Shown: positions 8,643 through 19,196 of the stretch, piece by piece
How positions within the stretch are numbered: the first letter of the stretch is position 1
Layout: each line of letters begins with the position of its first letter
Origin: Moesziomyces globuligerus
Lineage: Eukaryota > Basidiomycota > Ustilaginomycetes > Ustilaginales > Ustilaginaceae
NCBI GenBank assembly: GCA_030849465.1
Contig: JARVLF010000020.1
Span: 186,001 to 250,000 of the forward strand
Reading direction: 5' to 3'
DNA length: 64,000 bases
Program-made: the position numbers and the translations under genes
The notes under the pieces: generated by a model
Seen by the model: only the letters and a program-made list of their open reading frames with translations
Databases searched by the model: none
What the model was told of the DNA's origin: nothing

Positions 8643-10186
8643 GGCGGGCAGCTGCTGCGAGCGGCAGGAGCGTGCGCTCGGCGGTGGGGTTGGTAAGGTG
8701 GGATTTGTCGGAGGAGGAGGACTGCTCGGATGGATGCGAGCAGGGTGTCCGGTGTGCACGGTGCAGCGTGTATGCAATGTGGCCGAGCAGCGCTGGCGTT
8801 ACGAGTGGTGGAGTCGGGGGATGAAAACGGAGCGAGCTGCGAGGGTGCGTGGACGAAGAGCAGCGGCGTCTGCCGAGCTCGGTTCGGAAGAGGGCGAGTC
8901 GGGGCGAGATGTGGGGCAGCAGCGTTTGAGCCAAAAAAAAAAGCTGGGTCGAGTGGCTGAGCGTGCGCAAGTGGCGCCGAGCGCGGTGGGGTCGCTTGCT
9001 CGACGAGGCTCGACGTGGCTCGACGTGGCTCGACGTTGGCGTGCGCGTGATGGAGGCGCAGGAACGGCGAGGTTGGTTGAGGAGGCGGTGGTGGAGAGGG
9101 CTTTCGCGATGCGGCACTCGTTTGGAGACTGTGAGTGTAAAAAAGAGACGATGGAATCTGTCTTGGTGCGGGTGGGGCGAGTCGGCCGTGTTGGAGCACG
9201 GCGGAGGTCGCGACCTCCAGAGTGTGCGGATGGTGAGAAGCAAACGCGGCTGTGCTCGGTGGGGCGTCGAGTGGAAAGATGGGAGCGAGAACGCTGGGAG
9301 GTGATGGTGACGGCCAGAGATGCAAAGATGAAGTCGAGACGGCATGCACACTCTGGAGCGGTGGGTGGTGTGCAGTGCTGTATGCAGGTCCACACACCCA
9401 AGCACACGCACGCTCACGCTCACGCTCCCACTGCGCCCTCTGACTGTGACTGGCGAGACGCGGGCACAAGGTGACAAGCTGCGGGCTTGTCTGCGCGTGC
9501 AGCTCCAGCTCGAGTCGATCCAACCCTTTTTGTTCGGCAACCACTCTGGAGCGCTTGCTCAGACAGTCGTCTCGCCGTGGGCGGGCCAGCGAGAAAAAAA
9601 TTCAGAAAGGAGCCGGCGTTGCCCCAACAGCGACACGCCGCTGCAGGGCCTCGTCCGCCGTCCGCGCACTCGCCAAGCGAATACCAAATTTTCGAATCCG
9701 CTGCACGAGGCTCTGCAGAGTTCGTCCGTCGCTCTCGTCGCTCATTTCAAAATACACTGTTGGACCGCACATACGGCTGCAGCTGGAGCTCAACGTCGAT
9801 CTGCCCACGACGGCCAACCAGCCACGACTCGCCTCGCTCGTTGACGCCATTTACGGCTTTGCATTCGCTTGACCCTGGTGAGCGAGAGAGGTGCTTTCGC
9901 CCACCGACCTCCTCGGCTAGACCAGGTTGGGCCGCCATGCCAACCGCGTTGCGCGATTTTGGATTTTCTTCTTTTCTCGGGGTAAAACACCGATCCCACG
10001 CGCCCCCCACCGCGCCTAAGCCACTTCTTCTCCCTCCACCGAGCTAGCGCAGATGTCCACCGAGCCTCGGCCTGGCCACATCCAATCCCACGCCCGAGCC
10101 GCCTTTCTCCGTCCCGCTCCTCCTTGGACCTTCTTTTTCGCTGCACCGCGGTGATTGACAGCTCGACCTGAAGCGAGTGCGCGAGT
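8643..10186. other. Long upstream region of the GATA factor
   Basis: About 1.5 kb between the GATA start (minus strand) and the TRAPPC8 stop. Several frames stay open here, but their translations are Ser/Arg/His-rich without domain features, so I call no gene. It contains an imperfect 10-bp tandem repeat (CGACGTGGCT) at about 9001-9039 and a 10-A run near 8933-8942. It probably holds the promoter and long 5' leader of the GATA gene and the 3' end of TRAPPC8. Confidence 0.5.
9001..9039. repeat. 10-bp tandem repeat
   Basis: About four imperfect copies of CGACGTGGCT in tandem within the GATA-factor upstream region. Confidence 0.6.
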
Positions 10187-13100
10187 CTAGTAGTGGTCGA
10201 CGTATCGCCCCACGAGTCGTTCCTCCCCGTCCGACTGGCCTGCCCTGCCGACGTACGTTTCGGCGACCACGCTGTAGCTCGGCGCGAGGCTCGACGGCCA
10301 GACGTCCTCGCTGCGTCGGCCGCTGAGCTGCGCCACTGCGCCCGCGGCAAGCCTACATCGCAGCGTCTTCCTCCCCACCCACGCATCGCCGCAGAGTTGG
10401 ATCTCGACCTGCGCCGCGTAGGCGTCGGAAAAGTTGCGCACCACAAACTCGTACCTCGCCCCAACCTCGTCCCCAATCCGGGTGGCGTGGACGAGGACCG
10501 GGTTGTGCTCCACACCGAGTCGACTCGTGAGGATGTTCTGCAGCACGCTCGCCTTCTGCCGCATCGTCTCGGCGTACAGACTCCGGATCTGCTTCCCCGA
10601 CGACCCCTCCAGTCCGGGATGCGTGATCGTCCGGATCTGACTTCGTACAGGTCCAGGCTGCAACCCGTATACCGCCACAACCCCCGTGCGCACTTCCTCC
10701 GGACAAGTGCAGCTGGTAAAGTGCACAAGCACATCCAGGTCTCGTGCTTCCCAGAGCGTAAACGCTTCGCGACGATCGTGACCGCTGAGCGTCGGAAACG
10801 CTCCTCCCAACCAACTCCTTCGCCACACCTTGCGCGCCTCTGTATGCAACCCCATACTCAATCCTCCCGCTCCAGCGCCATAGACTCGAGTGCAACGCTG
10901 CAGCTTCACGTCGCGCGCGCGCTCCCGCCGCGTCTCGCGACTCAGCAGAACGTCCTGCAGCTTGCTCGCCGTATAACCCTCGCCTCCATCCTCGGTGCTC
11001 GTCGCTTCGACCTCCAGCTCGGCCCGCCACACCTGCAGCGGCGGAATCACAATGCCCCCCGCGGCTGTGCGCGAGGATTCGCTGCCAACGAGCATCCAGC
11101 ACGGACTGAGCAGCGAGAGCGCATCGATGACAACGTCGTCGCTACCAAGTCGGTTGGTCGCCTCGATGGTCACCCGATGCCGGCACGTCGGTCCGCGCTG
11201 CGGCTGCGTCTCGACACTCACCTCGAGCGCCGACGTCACCTCGGCCGACAGCGCCAACCGCGAGAGGTACGTCTCGCCATCCGTAGACGAAAACGCCACC
11301 AGCCACGCGACGCGCATCGCCCCCGTCCGCACTGGCCGCACCACCACCGCCCGCTCCATCTCCTCCCCCGCCTCCAGCGCCTCCCCCACCTCCTGCGCAC
11401 CCGTCGCATCCAGATGGTTTGTCATTGTCCTCTCCTCCACGTCCAACGAGCTAGAGCTGCTCTCGACCCTCTCGAAGCTCGCCAGCTCGGGCTGGTCGCA
11501 GAGCGCGCGCACGTCTTCAATGCGTGTGCTGCCCTCGTTTTTCAACACCACCTTGAGCCGAACCTGCTCGCCGAGCAGCATGTGGCTGGGCGGCTCGACG
11601 ATCCTCGCGGTCAGCGTCGGTCGCGGTGCATGCACCGCCACCGCGAGGCTGAGGTCGGGAGCGTAGACCACCGCGGTGCGCTGCTGCTGGGTGGCGTTGA
11701 GTCGGCGTCCGCGCTTGTCGAGCCGCTGGACCAGGCGGATCGCATCCGCCAGCCGGAACGTTACGCTAGCGACGCGCAGCGCGCTGGCCTCCTTGACGCG
11801 GATGGCGAGACTCACTCGGCGCTGCTCAAAGGCGTCGAGCACCAGCCTCGCCGGTTCGTCGGTCTCGAACCCCTCGAAGCCAGCCTCGGCCGGTGCGTCG
11901 GTGCCGAGCGCGACGAGAACAGGTCGGATGCAGTCGACGCTGAGCTCGACGCCGAGCGGATTGCGCAGCACCAGCTCGAGCCAAAACGTCTGGTCGACCG
12001 GCACCTCGCTCGCCTGCGCCGACGTCTTGCTCGTCGGACGCTTGCGACGGCTCCGCGTTCCGTCGGCGTGCGTGCGCTCGCCGAGCCCGTTGGTCACCAG
12101 CTCCTCCTCCAGCCCGTTCCATACCGTCTCCTCCACCGTCTGCGTCGCCGAGGCGCTCGACTCGGGCAGGAACCGCAACGCCGCGGTGGCCGCGTCGAAC
12201 ATGGGCACGGGCAGCGTCAGGAGCGTCTCTCTGCGAGCCGCGGTCGAGTCGGACGCTTCGGCCGCTCGGCGCGAGTACTTGTACGCGGTCTGTACCGCCT
12301 GCAGGAAGGCGGCGTGTTCGGCGCTCGAGTTGGCGCTCGGACGCACGAGGCGGATGAGATGCGCGAGCGCGGTGTCCGAGTCGCCGTCGTTGTACGCCTG
12401 CATGCCGAGCTCGTGCTCGATGTGGTTCTCGACGAGCGTCCAGCCCTTGTCGCGGTAGACGAGCGCCGCGTGCGCGTAGCAGCGCAGCGAAAGCGTCTTC
12501 TGTCCGCACGCCTGGTACTTGTGAGCCGCCATGACGAGGTGCAGCGCGCACTTGCGCAGCGCCGCTCGTGGTCGAAGCTGCAGACATGCCAGAGCGGCCT
12601 GTTCGAGCAGCAGCGGCGCTAACACCTCGTCCGACCTGTGCGCCATGCGCAGCAGCCCCGCAGGCGCCGGCCGCAGGTAGTGGAGCATCCGATACGCCTC
12701 GTAGTACAGCAGCGTGGCGCGCAGCGCATTGTTCTCGTCCACCGCTGCCGCCGTCCGCGCGGCGGAGCGCAGCGCGTACTCCTGACACGCCTGCGCCAGA
12801 TAGCTGTCGACATCGATCGGTGCACTGCGCGACGCATACATGATCATGGGGTGCGACAGCCCAAACATCTCGGTCGCCGCCGCAGAATGGCGGTACGCCT
12901 TGTCGCCGCCAAAGTCCTTGCGCCCGAGATCGTACATGGATGCGGCGAGCTTGTAGTCGCGGATGGTGAAGGCAAAGTCGGCCAGCCGACGCGTCTGCGC
13001 CTCGATGGATGCGTAGGGGTAGAACTCGTGCTGGGTGTCGTAGCCACCGGAAGTGGCGAGGCCGCCAGGCGTGGACGATCCGCTGCCGCCCTTATCGCTG

Positions 13101-14242
13101 CTGGAGCCGCCGACGCTGAAGCCGCCAAAGACCTTGCGCGACGCACCGAAGAGCCGGTTGGTGATTCCGCGTCGCGAGTTGGCGAGATGCTCGCCCGTGT
13201 GCTGCACGTATCGCTCCATGAACGGCACGATCGACTGTGCGGTCAGCTCGCGGATGAAGCCCTTGATGCGCTTCACATCCTCCTCGTCCAGAACCGCAGC
13301 CAAGTTGGCGGGTCTCGCGTCGCCCGACGAGCCCGCCGGATTCGGTGATGCCGGCATGGCGGGCAAGAAGCGGGACCAGAGGGCGGCCAACTCGGCGGGC
13401 GGAGCAGGTCGGTCGTCTGGCGCGCTGTTGATGGCGAGGAGGCAGCAGTGCAGGCCGTACGTCTTCTTGATCTGCTCGAGGATCTCTTTGGAGCTGGCGA
13501 GATCGGCGCCCGAGGTGCGAACGTCGTGGATGAGCACGTAGTACTTGAGCATGTCTGGGTTGATGTAGGGATGCGCGGGGAACGGCGACGCCTGCGAGGT
13601 CACTTCGTACAGTTTGGCAAAGTCGTTCATCGGGTCTGGCGAGGCCGACGACACGGCCAGCAGCGTAGCGACGGGATGACCAAACGATTCGTGCTTGGTG
13701 ATCTGTCTCTGGCTGAAGACGAGCTGCTGGACGGCGGCGAACCATGGAGTCGTCTCTTCCAACGAGCCCCGCTGCAGCGTTGCCAGTGCTTCCTCTAGCG
13801 CTGGCTCTCCTTTTTCTTTGTTCTCGACGTCATCCGCCGCTTCCTGCGATGCGGGAGTCTGACTGGCCGGCGCGGGTCGTGGAACCTGGGCATCCCACCT
13901 CTTGATGTTGGCGGCGATGAGCTGGTTGACCTGGTCGAGCAGCTCCTCGTGGGAGCGGCCGGCTACGGATGGTCTCGAGACCTCGGGCAGATCCGGGTTG
14001 ACGGCGCGGGCGGCCTGCGAGTTGAAGAGCGAGTAGGGATCGAAGCGGAGTGGGAAGCGATCGCACACGCGCGTCTCGAGCTGCGAGGTGCGCACCGACA
14101 GACGCTCGACCGAAAACTCGAACGGCCGCAGCAGCGTAGCCAGGTCCGGGATGCCGTTGAACTGGATGACGCGGTCGACATCGGGACTTGATAGCACAGC
14201 GACCCGCGGCGAGAGCGCCGCGTGAATACGGAGGTCGCTCAT
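10187..14242 (-). CDS. TRAPPIII complex subunit Trs85/TRAPPC8
   Basis: A 1351-residue intronless protein starting MSDLRIHAALSPRVAVLSS, matching the N-terminus of TRAPPC8 proteins. Diagnostic stretches in order: FNGIPDLATLLRPFE, the conserved GHPVATLLAVSSASPDP and DMLKYYVLIHD block, VKRIKGFIRELTAQSIVPFMER, RGITNRLFGASRKVFGG, then TPR-like helical repeats (YDLGRKDFGGDKAYRHSAAATEMFGLSHPM; ALRKCALHLVMAAHKY) and beta-rich C-terminal segments. Trs85/TRAPPC8 defines TRAPPIII, the exchange complex for Ypt1/Rab1 at the Golgi and in autophagy. Length is within the family range. The only oddity is Ser/Gly-rich inserts, for example near residue 375. Confidence 0.9.
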   Translation of the reverse strand: MSDLRIHAALSPRVAVLSSPDVDRVIQFNGIPDLATLLRPFEFSVERLSVRTSQLETRVCDRFPLRFDPYSLFNSQAARAVNPDLPEVSRPSVAGRSHEELLDQVNQLIAANIKRWDAQVPRPAPASQTPASQEAADDVENKEKGEPALEEALATLQRGSLEETTPWFAAVQQLVFSQRQITKHESFGHPVATLLAVSSASPDPMNDFAKLYEVTSQASPFPAHPYINPDMLKYYVLIHDVRTSGADLASSKEILEQIKKTYGLHCCLLAINSAPDDRPAPPAELAALWSRFLPAMPASPNPAGSSGDARPANLAAVLDEEDVKRIKGFIRELTAQSIVPFMERYVQHTGEHLANSRRGITNRLFGASRKVFGGFSVGGSSSDKGGSGSSTPGGLATSGGYDTQHEFYPYASIEAQTRRLADFAFTIRDYKLAASMYDLGRKDFGGDKAYRHSAAATEMFGLSHPMIMYASRSAPIDVDSYLAQACQEYALRSAARTAAAVDENNALRATLLYYEAYRMLHYLRPAPAGLLRMAHRSDEVLAPLLLEQAALACLQLRPRAALRKCALHLVMAAHKYQACGQKTLSLRCYAHAALVYRDKGWTLVENHIEHELGMQAYNDGDSDTALAHLIRLVRPSANSSAEHAAFLQAVQTAYKYSRRAAEASDSTAARRETLLTLPVPMFDAATAALRFLPESSASATQTVEETVWNGLEEELVTNGLGERTHADGTRSRRKRPTSKTSAQASEVPVDQTFWLELVLRNPLGVELSVDCIRPVLVALGTDAPAEAGFEGFETDEPARLVLDAFEQRRVSLAIRVKEASALRVASVTFRLADAIRLVQRLDKRGRRLNATQQQRTAVVYAPDLSLAVAVHAPRPTLTARIVEPPSHMLLGEQVRLKVVLKNEGSTRIEDVRALCDQPELASFERVESSSSSLDVEERTMTNHLDATGAQEVGEALEAGEEMERAVVVRPVRTGAMRVAWLVAFSSTDGETYLSRLALSAEVTSALEVSVETQPQRGPTCRHRVTIEATNRLGSDDVVIDALSLLSPCWMLVGSESSRTAAGGIVIPPLQVWRAELEVEATSTEDGGEGYTASKLQDVLLSRETRRERARDVKLQRCTRVYGAGAGGLSMGLHTEARKVWRRSWLGGAFPTLSGHDRREAFTLWEARDLDVLVHFTSCTCPEEVRTGVVAVYGLQPGPVRSQIRTITHPGLEGSSGKQIRSLYAETMRQKASVLQNILTSRLGVEHNPVLVHATRIGDEVGARYEFVVRNFSDAYAAQVEIQLCGDAWVGRKTLRCRLAAGAVAQLSGRRSEDVWPSSLAPSYSVVAETYVGRAGQSDGEERLVGRYVDHY

Positions 14243-15009
14243 AGCTCCGGCGAATGGGCGTCGATATGGACCCGGCGGCTCTCCTACTCGAGGACGGGTG
14301 GGAGAGAGCTAGGGCAGATGGTGCAAGCGCGGTCCTAGCGTGGCATGGCAGGGAAGCCTCTTGGTTCAATCTTTGGCGCTGATGGACGGCGCACGGTGCG
14401 ATGCTGTTCAAGGTCCCCGACGGTTGAAGTGAGGTGGAAAGGTGAGGTCCAGATGCTGTTTATAGATTGGGAGCGGATGAGTGTAGGGTGGGGAAGGAGC
14501 TTCCAGAGGGTCCGTGTGTCGTTTCCTCTCCACTTGAATCCAAGCATCACGCTCTTCCACAAAAGCGTCAGTTTGTTAGATCGTCACTCGAATCGCAAAA
14601 AATGAAATCATTCCTTCGCATGCCAGTCAGAAGCAGTCCAACCGTCACACCCCACAACTGCAGTACATATTAAATAATGGATAGTGAGGGAGGAGCCAGG
14701 CGTGCCGAGTCCCACTTTAGAGCTGCTTGCGCTGGCTTGAGATGCCTTATCCAGTAGGACTGCGTATCAGACTGGCTTGGAGTTCCAGCTCCAGTACTAC
14801 TGCCTGTCAAGATGACTTGTAGTCTGATACGCAGTCGAACTGCGTCGCACATTGGCTTGCCCACAACAAGTGCTCTTCACGATTGAGAGCAACAACCCGA
14901 GCTGACGAACTCCGTCCTTCCTCAAAGCTCGGGCATCGATCCTCCTAGACAAGCGCAAAGACGAACAGGCCCAAATGCGAGTTGAACACGATGAATGGAA
15001 ACGGATCTA
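14243..15009. other. Intergenic region between GH47 mannosidase stop and TRAPPC8 start
   Basis: About 770 bases carrying the TRAPPC8 promoter side and the 3' flank of the GH47 gene. No gene is seen. It contains the 16-bp inverted repeat listed separately and three copies of the heptamer TGGCTTG near 14733, 14772 and 14852. Confidence 0.5.
14758..14836. repeat. Perfect 16-bp inverted repeat with 47-base loop
   Basis: GACTGCGTATCAGACT at 14758-14773 is the exact reverse complement of AGTCTGATACGCAGTC at 14821-14836. The loop contains a smaller hairpin (TGGAG...CTCCA around TTCCAG). It lies 170-250 bases past the GH47 stop codon, so it may fold as RNA in that transcript's 3' UTR, or mark the ends of a decayed miniature element. 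Confidence 0.75.
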
Positions 15010-18000
15010 CTAGCGGATGCCCTTGGACCTCAGGCGAGCCAGGTGGTAGGCCTCGACGTCGGCCTTGCGCTCTGCTTCTGCGTCAGCAGCGTGGACGGCA
15101 TCGATGGAGCGCAGCAGAGATGCGGCCGAGTCAGCATCAATGGTCTCGTAGTGCGCCTCGAGCTGCTGCATAACCGCTTCCTGCTTGGCAGCCTCCATGC
15201 TCGCGTCGAACTCGACCTCGAGCATCCCATCGTTGGTCTCGTAGACCGATGTCCCGGCTACAGAGGCGAGCAGCCGATCTTCGGGATACTCGGCAGCCAG
15301 GCCATCTCGACCTTGCAGAGTGTGCTCTTCTCCGCTCGGCGTCGACGCGTCCAAGTCACCCGACGATGGAGCCGAGTCCGTGTCGACGACGTTCGGAGCG
15401 GCTCGGTCGGATCGCTCGACCAGACTGCGAAGCTTGTTCTTGAGCGCGTCGCCGCCCAAGCCATTGATGAGGTCGCGGATCTTGTGCGCCGAGTTCTTGG
15501 TCTGCCACTGCGTCCAGAGCATCTGCTTCTGGTTGTTGGTCAGACCGCCGATCTGGCCGCGCTCGCCGCCCGAGTACATGCCCGAGGTGGGAGAGGGCAG
15601 ATGCGAGTCCTCGGGCGCCGTGGCATCCCAGAAACGCCTGCTGCCCTCGCCAGCTCGGGCCCACCGGCCGTTCTTGGGGACCAAGAGAGGATGCGCCTCG
15701 GTGGTGAAGACGTACTCGTCGAGCGAAATCAGCTCCGCCGGCGAGAAGAGCAGGTAGTAGTACTTGAACGTCTCGGCAAACGTGAAGCTCTCCATGCTGT
15801 CGGACCAGTCGGCAGGCGAGCGGTTGACATCGTAGATGGCGCTGAAGCCGACGTCGGTCATGCAGTGCGTCACCCACGAGGCGAACATCTGCCATCCGCG
15901 CTCCTGCCACTCGGGGTCGCCCGTGATTCGCCACATGTAGAAGACCGATTCGATCGTCTCGGGTCGGTTGAGATAGCCAGAGTGGACGCTGCGCACGCCC
16001 ACGATTGGATTGCCGCGCGCCTTGCCTCGGCGCGAGGTACCGTCCTGAAGGTTGACCATGTCGAATCGATCATCGTCGTCGTTGGTGTAGAAGATGAGGT
16101 TTTCGGGACCGATGCCAGTGGTGCTGCTGTTGTAGGACCACCAACATGTTCCCGTGATGCCCTTTGCGAGGTCTATGTCGTCTGTACGCTCCTTCAAGAT
16201 GCGCGAGCCAAGGCCGAGCATGCCTCCGCTGAAGCAAGCGAGGTGTTCGAGCTTGGCGGTGTACCTGGAGCCGGAGAGCTCGCCGATGGTCATGAGGCTG
16301 ACGCCGGGCACCGTGTCGATGCGAGAGATGAGGAGCTTTTTGGCGCCTTCGATGGCGTCCGAGTACATGCGGCTGTACTGGGAGAGGCGGCCGCCAAGCA
16401 GCTGGTGTTCTTTGATGAGGTACTCGTAGTACGAGTCGGCCATGCCGCCGAACGAGATGGTGCCGTACGAGATGTTGCGCTCGGGATAGATCATGTTGGG
16501 GAAGAGGGACTCGATGCGACCGGCAGCGGTCATGTTGTGATCGAGCCAGTCGGTGTTGCGCTGAACGCGGTCAAAGTAGGTGCGGTTGCCGGTGACTTGC
16601 CAGAGGCGGGTGAATTCGAGGAGCAGACTGCCTGCTTCTGCGAGGATGACGCTGCCGGACTGCTGAAGAGGCTTGGTGGTTGGATGTTCGGGCGTTTCCA
16701 TCATGCGGATGCGGCCTGCGGGGACGCCGGTGACCGTGTCGAAGGCAGGGAGGATGAGCTGTGCGAGCTCCTCTGCCCGGTCGCGCATGAGGACATCGCC
16801 GCTGAGGTCGTAGGCCGAGACGAAGCCGCCGAGGTAGCGGATGGCGGTCTCAAAGACGGGGATGCGGCCGTCTGCGCTGCCGTATGCGCTGCGGTCGCCG
16901 CCTACGAGGCGGAAGTCAATGTCACGGACGTGCTGCCTGGCAAGGTCGTACTCCTTGGGCAGATCCATGACGAGCAGAGTGTCGAGGGCGTCGACGATGC
17001 TGGCGCCCCAGCCGTTGAAGGGGTCCTGTGCGCTCTTGGAGACGGGCCGGAGCTCGTCGTGGCCCCAAGCGTGCTTCTTGTAGCCTTGCCAGGCATGGAT
17101 GAAGGCGTTGCGGACCATCTTCTGACGATGCGCGACGAGCTTGTCGCGCGCTGGATCGTTGCGACGACCCGAATGGCGTGTGGGATCGTCAAAGGGATGC
17201 TGAACCTTGGGAAGCGGCTTGGGTGCGGTCGAGAGTTCTTGTAAAGGAGGCTTCCAGCCGTCCCAAGGAGCTTTGCGCCATTCGGCTTCCTGGGGCTGCT
17301 TGTCGGGATGATCGGCGTCGCTGGGCTCGGTGTTTGAGCGGTCGTTCCATACGCGTGTTGTCCAGATCTCGGGAGTGATGGATGGAGCCTTGTGGGGCCA
17401 GGGAGGGGGCTGTAAGACGGGTTCGCGTTCCAAGAGGGCCTCTAGATAGGTGGGGAGTTGGCCGCGATGCGGGTTGGTGTCCTTGTACAACGAGGCTTGG
17501 GATGGGGGAGTGCCCATGTAGCTGACCTCGCTGAGGGCAGGCGGGAAGGAGTTGGGCCCGAGCTCCTCCACCTTGTCCGAGGCATGGGATTCGGAGACAT
17601 TTGCGGTGGAGGAGGGATACCACGAGTCGGGCGACTCTGCCGAGGGACGGAGCCATTTGGGTGGTTGCCAGGCGGGCCAGCCGTCTGACTTTAGTTTCTT
17701 GATGGGCTGCATGTCCATGACGATGGGCCCGACGAGAAGGACCTGCACGGAGACGATGAGCGCGACGAGGACAAAGATGACGAACATCTTGTGCTTTGCG
17801 ATCCAGGAGATCAAGAGGGAGGAGGTGGGTGGGCCTGCCTGCCGCGAGTTGATGGGGAGGTAGGAGGCTGCGGGGGTGCTGCCGAACATGTTGGGCGCGT
17901 TTGTGGACTGGCCAGCGTGTGCGTGGATGCGATGGTCGCCCGAAGGATGGGGGTCGGTCGCGGCCGAGTCGAGCTTCTCCTTGGCAAGCTGGGTCTTGCG

Positions 18001-18438
18001 CAGTCGCAGCGACGACGGAGGAAGCGAGCTAGCGAAGCTGGCTGCGTTCGAGGCTTCGGAGCCGTTGGTCGCAAGAGCAGACGTGGACGCCGGTGGCAGA
18101 GACGAGCGTGCAGAGTGCTCGCTTGGGACGATGCAAGGATGCTGGTGTGGGGGATGCGACGCCTGGTCCGATGTTGCAGCGCCGAGAAGCTCGTGCGAGG
18201 GCTCGAGCAGATTCGGAGAGTGTGACGCGAGTGGACCCGACTCGCCGGCGGCACACAGTCCTGAGTGCGTTGGAGTTGGACGGGATGATGCCGATGATGG
18301 TTGAGAGGACGAAACAAGGTGCGGTGAGAGATGGAGCGATGATTCGGACGAGGAGGACGAGCTGCGGGAGGTGGATATGAGGGTCGGCTGGGAGTGCTCG
18401 TGTGCGTCTGCAAAAGTCGAATCCTGCAAGGCCATCAA
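15010..18438 (-). CDS. GH47 mannosyl-oligosaccharide 1,2-alpha-mannosidase, type II membrane protein
   Basis: A 1142-residue protein. Residues 1-210 are Ser/Pro/His-rich and likely cytosolic. One hydrophobic segment near 216-238 (MFVIFVLVALIVSVQVLLVG) would anchor it in the ER or Golgi with the catalytic domain luminal. The GH47 domain spans about 440-925: MVRNAFIHAWQGYKKHAWGHDEL, FNGWGASIVDALDTLLVMDL, VFETAIRYLGG, ILAEAGSLLLEFTRLWQVTG, CFSGGMLGLGSRIL, and TTEAHPLLV, where the Thr of TEAHP is the usual calcium ligand. Family enzymes trim alpha-1,2-mannose from N-glycans. A C-terminal extension of about 215 residues is rich in acidic and Ala residues and has no known domain. Long N- and C-terminal tails are unusual for the simplest class I enzymes; EDEM/Mnl1-like ERAD activity is an alternative. 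Confidence 0.92.
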   Translation of the reverse strand: MMALQDSTFADAHEHSQPTLISTSRSSSSSSESSLHLSPHLVSSSQPSSASSRPTPTHSGLCAAGESGPLASHSPNLLEPSHELLGAATSDQASHPPHQHPCIVPSEHSARSSLPPASTSALATNGSEASNAASFASSLPPSSLRLRKTQLAKEKLDSAATDPHPSGDHRIHAHAGQSTNAPNMFGSTPAASYLPINSRQAGPPTSSLLISWIAKHKMFVIFVLVALIVSVQVLLVGPIVMDMQPIKKLKSDGWPAWQPPKWLRPSAESPDSWYPSSTANVSESHASDKVEELGPNSFPPALSEVSYMGTPPSQASLYKDTNPHRGQLPTYLEALLEREPVLQPPPWPHKAPSITPEIWTTRVWNDRSNTEPSDADHPDKQPQEAEWRKAPWDGWKPPLQELSTAPKPLPKVQHPFDDPTRHSGRRNDPARDKLVAHRQKMVRNAFIHAWQGYKKHAWGHDELRPVSKSAQDPFNGWGASIVDALDTLLVMDLPKEYDLARQHVRDIDFRLVGGDRSAYGSADGRIPVFETAIRYLGGFVSAYDLSGDVLMRDRAEELAQLILPAFDTVTGVPAGRIRMMETPEHPTTKPLQQSGSVILAEAGSLLLEFTRLWQVTGNRTYFDRVQRNTDWLDHNMTAAGRIESLFPNMIYPERNISYGTISFGGMADSYYEYLIKEHQLLGGRLSQYSRMYSDAIEGAKKLLISRIDTVPGVSLMTIGELSGSRYTAKLEHLACFSGGMLGLGSRILKERTDDIDLAKGITGTCWWSYNSSTTGIGPENLIFYTNDDDDRFDMVNLQDGTSRRGKARGNPIVGVRSVHSGYLNRPETIESVFYMWRITGDPEWQERGWQMFASWVTHCMTDVGFSAIYDVNRSPADWSDSMESFTFAETFKYYYLLFSPAELISLDEYVFTTEAHPLLVPKNGRWARAGEGSRRFWDATAPEDSHLPSPTSGMYSGGERGQIGGLTNNQKQMLWTQWQTKNSAHKIRDLINGLGGDALKNKLRSLVERSDRAAPNVVDTDSAPSSGDLDASTPSGEEHTLQGRDGLAAEYPEDRLLASVAGTSVYETNDGMLEVEFDASMEAAKQEAVMQQLEAHYETIDADSAASLLRSIDAVHAADAEAERKADVEAYHLARLRSKGIR

Positions 18439-19196
18439 GGCGAGGCGAGATATCGGACGAGGACCGACAAGGGAGTGATGTGGCGGTCGACTTATGGAGC
18501 GGCGCGGATAGCGTTCGAGGGTGCGAGTGTGCGTGTGTGCGCAGAGTGCGAGGATAGACAGGTTGGAGCGGTGCCTTCAGGGCTGGCTGGCAGTCCAGTG
18601 CAGTGCAGTCCAGTGCAGTGCAGTGCAGTGCAGTGCGAGCAGAGGGTGCATGGGCGTGAATCACACGACGAAAGGGAGAGCCCGAGCTCCCAGCTGGCCT
18701 GCGCCACTCACAGACTGATTGGTCTTGGCTTGCAGCTCGGTACAGAAACCTAGAAGAAAAAGCGCTCCTCTGCTGCAGCTCGCGCGGCTAAAGCTCACTT
18801 TCCCGAGTTGGATTCGCCTCGGTCGCTCCAACCGAGCAAAGTCACCTTACGCCCAACGGCCGAGGCACTCACACCACAGCTCGCACCCCCGCCGCCACCA
18901 TACCGCCAGTCCCACGCCCGCTTGTCACTCGCACCACACGCGCTCGATTCGTAAGCAAATGGGTCGGATTCAACAAGCTGCCAGCCAAGAGAGTGGTGCA
19001 ATACAATACAAGAGCAAAAAGGGATACACAGAAGGCCGCGCCGAAAGAGAACGAGTGAAACAGTGAGTCAAGCAAAGCGGGCCGAGCAAGGCAGACGTAG
19101 CAGACCCGACATTCGAGCGGCATCGAATGGCGGGCGTGATGGGTATAGGAGCCCAAAGGGCGTAGAGGGGTGGAGGACGCAGCGTCGGAGCTGGTC
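18439..19196. other. Intergenic region upstream of the GH47 gene
   Basis: About 760 bases between the GH47 start and the stop of the Zn2Cys6 gene (both minus strand). It contains a CAGTG/CAGTC pentanucleotide repeat and no supported gene. Confidence 0.5.
18591..18636. repeat. Pentanucleotide repeat (CAGTG/CAGTC)n
   Basis: About nine tandem copies of CAGTG, two or three of them CAGTC, 150-200 bases upstream of the GH47 start codon. No coding role is seen. Confidence 0.8.

Noticed and set aside
6444..8696. 750-codon open frame antisense to the GATA factor
   Set aside because: Arg/Gly/Val-rich translation without domains; it mirrors a GC3-biased real gene with zinc fingers on the other strand.
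10193..12622. 809-codon open frame antisense to TRAPPC8
   Set aside because: Arg/His/Leu-rich shadow of a clearly homologous gene.
14995..17244. 749-codon open frame antisense to the GH47 gene
   Set aside because: Shadow frame; GH47 motifs are on the minus strand.
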